Shown here in pieces: positions 1 through 6,766 of a DNA stretch of 6,766 nt. Position numbers and translations under genes: made by a program. Source of the stretch: LGRD01 sp031382215 (lineage in GTDB: Bacteria > Pseudomonadota > Gammaproteobacteria > Burkholderiales > Burkholderiaceae_C); the NCBI GenBank assembly GCA_031382215.1, contig JANMYQ010000064.1, positions 1-6,766 of the forward strand. Reading direction: 5' to 3'. Numbering within the stretch: position 1 is the stretch's first letter; each line of letters starts with the position of its first letter. Under the pieces are notes generated by a model. The model did not search any database and was not told the DNA's origin. It worked only from the letters and a program-made list of their open reading frames with translations.

Positions 1-249
1 GAGAACGACGTCCACGCGGTCGGCGTCAGCACGCTGGCTGCCGGCCACAAGACGCTGGTGCCGGCGATCATCGCGTCGCTGAAGGCTCAAGGTGCCGACG
101 ACATCATCGTCTTCGTCGGCGGCGTGATTCCGCAGCAGGACTACGAGTTCCTCTACGCCGCCGGCGTCAAGGGCATCTACGGCCCGGGCACGCCGATCCC
201 GGTCAGCGCCAAGGACGTGCTCGAGCAGATCAAGGCCGCGCAGGCCTGA
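1..249 (+). CDS. scpA: Methylmalonyl-CoA mutase, C-terminal fragment (B12-binding domain)
   Basis: The reading frame is open from base 1 and ends at TGA 247-249, giving the last 82 residues of a protein whose start lies upstream. The fragment is the second half of a cobalamin-binding (Rossmann-like) domain. It shows the SxL motif (S10-T-L12 in GVSTLAAGHKTLVP), which lies near the corrin nucleotide tail, and the GG motif (G40-G41 in VFVGGVIP), which shapes the dimethylbenzimidazole pocket. It ends in the typical GIYGPGTPIP segment. The DxHxxG motif carrying the cobalt-ligating His would lie upstream of the window. The enzyme is cytosolic and interconverts (R)-methylmalonyl-CoA and succinyl-CoA using adenosylcobalamin. 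The family assignment is strong because of motif order, the C-terminal sequence, and the neighbouring meaB, pccB and pccA. Whether the full protein is the single-chain type or the large subunit of a two-chain type cannot be seen. A GTG at 58 is an internal valine codon, not a start. Confidence 0.95.
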   Translation, partial: ENDVHAVGVSTLAAGHKTLVPAIIASLKAQGADDIIVFVGGVIPQQDYEFLYAAGVKGIYGPGTPIPVSAKDVLEQIKAAQA

Positions 250-252
250 GTC

Positions 253-1107
253 ATGTGGCCCAAGCCCGACGCCGGACCGGCGCTGCAGCCCGTGGCGGCA
301 GCCGACTTCGACGCTCTGCTGGCGCTGCGCGTGCGCGCGATGCGGCCGAGCCTGCAGGCGCTGGGCCGCTTCGACCCCGACCGCGCGCGTGAACGCTTTG
401 CCGCTACCTTCATGCCCGAGCACATGTCGCACATCGTCACGGGCGGCCAGCGCGTGGGCTGCGTGACGCTGCGGCCCAAGCCGGGCGCGCTGCGCATGGA
501 CCACCTCTACATCGAGCCGGCGGTGCAGGGCCGCGGCGTCGGATCGTGGGTCATGGCCTGGGCCTGCTTGACCGCCGACCTGCGCCAGCTGCCGCTGGAG
601 CTGGCGGCACTGCAGGGCAGCGACGCGAATCGCTTCTACCAGCGCCACGGTCTGGTCGAAATGAGCCGCAGCGACTTCGACATCGAGTACAAGCGCCCGC
701 CCGCCGCTGACCCGGTGTTTGTCGTGCGCCAGTTGTGGGCCCGTTTTCAGGCCCGTGACTGGGCCGGAGCGCGGCAGCTGGTGCACGACGATGCGGTCAT
801 TCACTGGTGGGCCAGCGGCGAGACGCTGGTCGGCGGCGACGCGTTCATCGCCGTCAACGCCGAGTACCCCGAAGGCTGGACGATCCACCTGCTGCAGGTG
901 GCTGCGCTGCACGACGGGCGCGTGCTTTCGATGGCGCGCGTCGACCACCCGCCCGGCACCTTCCTCGTGCAGTCCATCGTGCGCGTGCGCGACGGCCGCA
1001 TTGCCCACGGCGAGGATCTGTGGGCCACCTGCGAAGAGCCGCCCGCGTGGCGCACGCCCGAGCGCTTTCCAGGCCTACAGCGCATGACAGGCTGGCCCAC
1101 GGCATGA
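253..1107 (+). CDS. GNAT acetyltransferase-like / SnoaL-like two-domain protein
   Basis: This 284-residue soluble protein starts at ATG 253, three bases after the mutase stop, and ends at TGA 1105-1107, overlapping the meaB start as ATGA. Residues about 12-145 fit a GNAT N-acetyltransferase fold: motif A runs from MDHLYIEP (82-89) into the acetyl-CoA pyrophosphate loop QGRGVG (92-97), and a motif B-like NRFYQRHGLVE lies at 126-136. A short linker (KRPPAADP) leads to residues about 155-270, which resemble a SnoaL/NTF2-like alpha+beta cone: a helix (VVRQLWARFQARDW), then DDAVIHWWASGETLVGGDAFI, then strands ending in RVRDGRIAHGEDLWATCEEPPAWR. The substrate is unknown for both halves; SnoaL-like domains may be enzymes or simply binding pockets. 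Close coupling to the mutase and meaB suggests joint expression, but a role in B12 or acyl-CoA metabolism is only a guess. No good ribosome-binding site precedes the start, so re-initiation after the mutase stop is likely. Codon use matches the neighbours and no frameshift is seen, so the fusion appears genuine. Confidence 0.85.
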   Translation: MWPKPDAGPALQPVAAADFDALLALRVRAMRPSLQALGRFDPDRARERFAATFMPEHMSHIVTGGQRVGCVTLRPKPGALRMDHLYIEPAVQGRGVGSWVMAWACLTADLRQLPLELAALQGSDANRFYQRHGLVEMSRSDFDIEYKRPPAADPVFVVRQLWARFQARDWAGARQLVHDDAVIHWWASGETLVGGDAFIAVNAEYPEGWTIHLLQVAALHDGRVLSMARVDHPPGTFLVQSIVRVRDGRIAHGEDLWATCEEPPAWRTPERFPGLQRMTGWPTA

Positions 1108-2096
1108 GTGCGCCGCTGCCCCCGCAAGACCAGGCGCTGGCCGACTCCCTGCTCGGTGCGCCCGGCCCGGCGCAGCGCCGCGCGGTGGCCAAGGCCATCA
1201 CGTTGCTGGAGTCGACACGCGCCGACCACCGCCTGCGCGCTGATGCCCTGCTGAACGCGCTGCTGCCGGCCACCGGCCGGAGCTTCCGCCTCGGCCTGAG
1301 CGGCGTGCCGGGCGTCGGCAAAAGCACCTTCATCGAAGCGCTGGGCCTCTTCCTCACCGAGCAGGGCCACCGCGTGGCGGTGCTCGCCGTCGACCCCAGC
1401 AGTTCCTTGAGCGGCGGCAGCATCCTGGGTGACAAGACACGCATGGAGCGGCTCTCTGTGAATGAGCGCGCGTTCATCCGCCCCAGCCCTGCCTCGGGCC
1501 ATCTCGGCGGCGTGACTGAGAGCACGCGCGAGGCCATGCTGGTGTGCGAGGCCGCCGGTTACGACATCGTCATCGTCGAAACCGTCGGCGTGGGCCAGAG
1601 CGAGACCGCGGTGGCCGCCATGACCGACATGTTCGTGCTGCTGCAACTGCCCAATGCCGGCGACGACCTGCAGGCGATCAAGAAGGGCGTGATGGAGCTG
1701 GCCGACCTGGTGGTCATCAACAAGGCCGACCTCGACGAGGCCGCAGCGACCCGCGCGCGGGCGCAGATCACGAGCGCGATGCGTTTCCTGGGTCCGCACA
1801 CCCACGCCAGCACGGCGGTGATGCAGCTCAGCGCGCTCAAGGGCACCGGCCTGCCCGAGTTCTGGCAGCAGGTGGGCGCCTTTGGCGATCGCCAGCGCGA
1901 ACAGGGCCTGTTTGCGCAGCGACGCCACCAGCAGGACCAGGCCTGGATGTGGGAGCGCATCGAAGCCGGCTTGCGCCAACGTTTTGCCCAGCACGCCGCA
2001 GTGCAGCAGGCGCTGCCGGCGATGTCCGAAGAAGTCCGCCAGGGCCGTCTGGCCGCATCGGTGGCCGCGCGGCGGCTGCTGGACCTGATGAATTGA
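1104..2096 (+). CDS. meaB: MeaB/ArgK-family G-protein chaperone of methylmalonyl-CoA mutase
   Basis: This 330-residue P-loop GTPase belongs to the MeaB/ArgK (human MMAA) family, of normal length. It binds methylmalonyl-CoA mutase, gates transfer of adenosylcobalamin into it, and protects it from oxidative inactivation. Visible motifs are Walker A GVPGVGKS (67-74), the DPSSSLSGGSILGDKTRM segment (97-114, with Asp97 and the switch region), EThe G3-like ETVGVGQSE (159-167), and the guanine-specificity motif NKAD (206-209). The C-terminal part, about 280-330, is helical and fits the dimerisation arm of the family. Start choice: the frame is open far upstream (from 807), but ATG 1104 overlaps the preceding stop and the protein then begins at the family's usual N-terminus, about 65 residues before the P-loop. 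The older name ArgK, for an arginine-transport kinase, is misleading. Location two genes after the mutase and directly before pccB supports the role. Confidence 0.96.
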   Translation: MSAPLPPQDQALADSLLGAPGPAQRRAVAKAITLLESTRADHRLRADALLNALLPATGRSFRLGLSGVPGVGKSTFIEALGLFLTEQGHRVAVLAVDPSSSLSGGSILGDKTRMERLSVNERAFIRPSPASGHLGGVTESTREAMLVCEAAGYDIVIVETVGVGQSETAVAAMTDMFVLLQLPNAGDDLQAIKKGVMELADLVVINKADLDEAAATRARAQITSAMRFLGPHTHASTAVMQLSALKGTGLPEFWQQVGAFGDRQREQGLFAQRRHQQDQAWMWERIEAGLRQRFAQHAAVQQALPAMSEEVRQGRLAASVAARRLLDLMN

Positions 2097-2098
2097 CC

Positions 2099-2104
2099 GA
2101 GGAG
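2099..2104 (+). promoter_or_regulatory. Ribosome-binding site of pccB
   Basis: A strong Shine-Dalgarno sequence, GAGGAG, lies 9 bases before ATG 2114, just after the meaB stop at 2094-2096. The frame of pccB is open back to 1544, so this site decides the start. It is the best ribosome-binding site in the window, which suggests that pccB is translated independently of meaB although probably on the same transcript. Confidence 0.75.
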
Positions 2105-2113
2105 ACACTCACC

Positions 2114-3646
<1,533 letters not shown>

Positions 3647-3667
3647 GCGCTTGCGCCCCCACAGGAG

Positions 3668-3694
3668 TGCACAGTCTGGCCAGCTCCTTACAAT
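3668..3694 (+). promoter_or_regulatory. Candidate sigma-70-type promoter of the vapBC pair
   Basis: Within the only real intergenic gap of the window (3647-3722), TACAAT at 3689-3694 matches the -10 consensus TATAAT at 5 of 6 bases. A weak -35 (TGCACA, 3668-3673; 4 of 6) sits 15 bases upstream, shorter than ideal, and no better -35 is visible. The stretch 3684-3717 is distinctly A/T-richer than the surrounding genes. Transcription would begin near 3701, shortly before the antitoxin start. Read-through could also drive the small ORF and pccA. Assignment is by pattern only. Confidence 0.4.
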
Positions 3695-3703
3695 GAAGTA
3701 AGG
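3686..3703. promoter_or_regulatory. Candidate operator: perfect 6-bp inverted repeat upstream of vapB
   Basis: CCTTAC (3686-3691) and GTAAGG (3698-3703) are exact reverse complements separated by 6 bases (AATGAA). The repeat covers the candidate -10 box and ends 19 bases before the antitoxin ATG. Type II antitoxins with AbrB-like folds usually repress their own operon by binding inverted repeats in the promoter, and the toxin-antitoxin complex binds more tightly. Position and symmetry fit that role. A chance repeat of this size cannot be excluded. Confidence 0.45.
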
Positions 3704-3709
3704 CGAAGC

Positions 3710-3716
3710 AAAAGGA
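3710..3716 (+). promoter_or_regulatory. Ribosome-binding site of the vapB-like antitoxin
   Basis: AAAAGGA lies 6 bases before ATG 3723, a good Shine-Dalgarno sequence with good spacing. It fixes the antitoxin start. The toxin that follows has no such site and begins with GTG, so the antitoxin should be made in excess, as toxin-antitoxin pairs require. Confidence 0.65.
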
Positions 3717-3722
3717 CACGCC

Positions 3723-3986
3723 ATGACCACCGCCACGCTGACCAGCAAAGGTCAAATCACCATTCCGGCCGACGTCCGCCGGGTGCTGAACGTCCAGACG
3801 GGCGACCGGGTGGAGTTTGTGCAGATTGAACCTGGGCGTTTCGAACTCGTGGCGGCCACGCGTTCTGTGCGCGAACTGAAGGGGCTGTTCGGCAGGGCTG
3901 CCCGCACGGTATCCATCGAAGAGATGAACCGCGCGATTGCCGAACACGGGGCTCGGGCGGGCGCACGCGGGGGGCGCCGGAAGTGA
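3723..3986 (+). CDS. vapB: AbrB/SpoVT-fold antitoxin (VapB-like)
   Basis: This 87-residue protein begins with a SpoVT/AbrB swapped-hairpin DNA-binding domain (about residues 3-47). TATLTSKGQITIPADVRRVLNVQTGDRVEF carries the family signature of Ser-Lys-Gly-Gln followed by Ile-Pro, then R(R)xL and a GD turn. The C-terminal part (RELKGLFGRAARTVSIEEMNRAIAEHG, about 50-77) is helical and of the kind that wraps around a PIN toxin; the last residues are rich in Arg and Gly. It should neutralise the adjacent PIN-domain RNase and repress its own promoter. Its stop overlaps the toxin start (GTGA), the usual antitoxin-first arrangement. Codon use is less uniformly G/C-ending than in pccB or pccA (AAA, GGT, CAA, ATT, TTT, CCT, CGT and GTA all appear in this short gene), which hints at a separate, probably transferred origin. 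Confidence 0.88.
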   Translation: MTTATLTSKGQITIPADVRRVLNVQTGDRVEFVQIEPGRFELVAATRSVRELKGLFGRAARTVSIEEMNRAIAEHGARAGARGGRRK

Positions 3987-4378
3987 CAGGCCTGGACACC
4001 AACGTGCTGGTCCGCTATGTGATGCAGGACGACCCCCGCCAGTCGCCACGGGCGACGAGCTTGATCGAATCGCTGAGCGCCGAGGAGCCCGGCTTTGTGC
4101 CCGTGGTTGTGCTGGTGGAACTGGTGTGGGTGTTGTCGGGCAGCTATGGCTTGGACCGTGCGCAAGTGGCCACGGTGCTGGGCACCCTGTTGCGCAGCAA
4201 GGAGCTGGTGATGGACAGGGCCGAGTTGGTCACTCAGTCGCTGAAGCGCTACCGCGCCAGTGGCGCGGACTTTGCTGACGCGCTGATAGAGCGCCTGGCC
4301 GCATCGGCAGGCTGTTCGGCCACCATGACCTTCGATGCGGGAGCCGTGAAGGCTTCCGGAATGACTTTGGTTCGCTGA
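3983..4378 (+). CDS. vapC: PIN-domain RNase toxin (VapC-like)
   Basis: This 131-residue protein covers a whole PIN domain. It begins MTGLDTNVLVRYVMQDDP, with the first catalytic acid Asp5, followed by Glu46 in VLVELVWVL, Asp96 and Asp99 in SGADFADALI, and Asp118 in TMTFDAG. These are the Mg2+/Mn2+-binding acids of VapC-type endoribonucleases, which stop growth by cutting tRNA or rRNA until bound by antitoxin. The start must be GTG 3983: the next in-frame Met (residue 14) would lose Asp5. GTG 3983 overlaps the antitoxin stop by three bases, so translation is coupled. All acidic residues are present, so the toxin is probably active; the RNA target cannot be predicted. The gene uses many TTG and other A/T-ending codons compared with its metabolic neighbours. 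It lies between two genes of one enzyme complex, which is unusual. Confidence 0.9.
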   Translation: MTGLDTNVLVRYVMQDDPRQSPRATSLIESLSAEEPGFVPVVVLVELVWVLSGSYGLDRAQVATVLGTLLRSKELVMDRAELVTQSLKRYRASGADFADALIERLAASAGCSATMTFDAGAVKASGMTLVR

Positions 4379-4382
4379 CGCC

Positions 4383-4495
4383 ATGGCCGCCATTCATGAC
4401 CTGGCTGCCCAGATCAATACACAGGAAACCATTCAGACGCTGTTGCTGCTGACGCAAGCGGCGCAGCTTGACGCACTACTCGACGGAGTTCATTG

Positions 4496-4496
<1 letters not shown>
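4383..4496 (+). CDS. Small hypothetical ORF (37 aa) coupled to pccA
   Basis: ATG 4383 lies four bases after the toxin stop and the frame runs to TGA 4494-4496, giving 37 residues. The pccA ATG (4496-4498) shares one base with this stop (TGATG), a typical re-initiation arrangement. The peptide is Gln/Leu/Ala-rich and looks like one or two amphipathic helices (LAAQINTQETIQTLLLLTQ, then AAQLDALLDG). It has no signal peptide, cysteine pair or convincing membrane segment, and I do not recognise a family. Ribosome binding before ATG 4383 is weak. Several codons are A/T-ending (ATT, CAT, AAT, ACA, GAA, CTA, GTT), unlike pccA. It may be a real small protein, a leader that sets pccA translation, or a remnant from insertion of the vapBC cassette. 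Conservation alone would decide. Confidence 0.45.
4485..4488 (+). promoter_or_regulatory. Ribosome-binding site of pccA inside the small ORF
   Basis: GGAG lies 7 bases before ATG 4496, inside the last codons of the small ORF. It supports ATG 4496 rather than TTG 4493 as the pccA start, and allows both direct initiation and coupling to the small ORF. Confidence 0.6.
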
Positions 4497-6573
<2,077 letters not shown>

Positions 6574-6577
<4 letters not shown>

Positions 6578-6766
6578 TGGCCAACAAGCCCTTTCGCATC
6601 CTCGGCATCCAGCAGATCGCCATCGGCGGCGCCGACAAGCAGCGCCTGCGCTCGCTGTGGGTCGACATGCTGGGCCTCACCGTCAAGAGCACCTTCGTCA
6701 GCGAACGCGAGAACGTCGACGAGGACATCTGCGCCCTGGGCCGCGGTGCCACCGCGGTCGAGGTCG
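6574..6766 (+). CDS. VOC/glyoxalase-fold protein, N-terminal fragment (possible methylmalonyl-CoA epimerase)
   Basis: The frame opens with two consecutive ATGs (6574 and 6577), overlapping the pccA stop as ATGATG, and runs off the window after 64 residues. The beginning, FRILGIQQIAIGGADKQRLRSLWVDMLGLTV, is a vicinal-oxygen-chelate first beta-alpha-beta unit: a metal-ligand strand, then a helix, then the LGL turn. It is followed by the ENVDEDICALGRGATAVEV strand region. Directly downstream of pccA, in an operon with the mutase and meaB, a methylmalonyl-CoA epimerase (which would join the carboxylase product to the mutase substrate) is the obvious candidate; related genes may be labelled lactoylglutathione lyase. 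One caution: the epimerase motif normally reads D-H-I-G-I-A, and here the His position is Gln (Gln14 from ATG 6574). The other ligands lie outside the window. Either ATG may be used; ATG 6574 gives the ATGA overlap. Confidence 0.85.

Noticed and set aside
807..1103. In-frame upstream extension of meaB by 99 codons.
   Set aside because: It overlaps the SnoaL-like domain of the preceding gene, is Arg/Ala-rich without motif, and MeaB proteins begin near the ATG at 1104.
801..2108. 435-codon open frame on the minus strand opposite the GNAT-SnoaL gene and meaB.
   Set aside because: Its translation is low-complexity and rich in Arg, Ala, His and Gly with no recognisable motif. It is the expected shadow of G/C-rich third codon positions in the well-supported plus-strand genes.
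1544..2113. In-frame upstream extension of pccB by 190 codons.
   Set aside because: It lies wholly over meaB in another frame; a strong GAGGAG site and the family N-terminus place the start at ATG 2114.
4493..4495. TTG as an alternative pccA start, one codon earlier.
   Set aside because: ATG 4496 directly follows, has better spacing to GGAG, and gives the usual MFKKILIANRGEIA beginning.

Overview
The window looks like chromosomal DNA of a high-GC betaproteobacterium, most likely Burkholderiales of the Rubrivivax/Leptothrix/Ideonella kind. This is judged from strongly G/C-ending codons and from the gene content and order; no species can be named from the sequence alone. All genes are on the + strand and packed almost end to end. 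Together they encode the propionyl-CoA to succinyl-CoA (methylmalonyl-CoA) pathway.

Layout. Positions 1-249 hold the C-terminal 82 residues of methylmalonyl-CoA mutase (part of its B12-binding domain). Positions 253-1107 encode an uncharacterised two-domain protein, a GNAT acetyltransferase-like half followed by a SnoaL/NTF2-like half. It overlaps (ATGA) meaB (1104-2096), the GTPase chaperone of the mutase. Next is pccB (2114-3646), the carboxyltransferase subunit of propionyl-CoA carboxylase. A 76-base gap then carries a candidate promoter/operator, followed by a VapBC-type toxin-antitoxin pair (AbrB-fold antitoxin 3723-3986; PIN-domain RNase 3983-4378). A 37-codon small ORF (4383-4496) ends in a TGATG overlap with pccA (4496-6577), the biotin carboxylase/biotin carrier subunit. 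The window ends inside a VOC/glyoxalase-fold gene (from 6574), which may be a methylmalonyl-CoA epimerase or a relative of one.

How the genes work together. PccA carboxylates its own biotin and PccB moves the carboxyl group to propionyl-CoA, giving (S)-methylmalonyl-CoA. An epimerase (possibly the VOC protein) converts this to the (R) form. The mutase makes succinyl-CoA, with MeaB guarding and reloading its adenosylcobalamin. The GNAT-SnoaL protein has no known role here.

The core genes are well-understood metabolism. The unusual points are the toxin-antitoxin cassette sitting between pccB and pccA, with a perfect inverted repeat over its likely -10 box; the small ORF coupled to pccA; the GNAT-SnoaL fusion inside the mutase/chaperone operon; a roughly 20-residue Gly-rich loop insertion in PccA whose DNA carries three alternating copies of an 8-mer; and a Gln where His is usual at the first metal-ligand position of the VOC protein. 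I found no clear evidence of a wholly new system. No RNA gene, CRISPR array, insertion sequence or convincing terminator was seen, and no gene-free stretch exceeds 76 bases.
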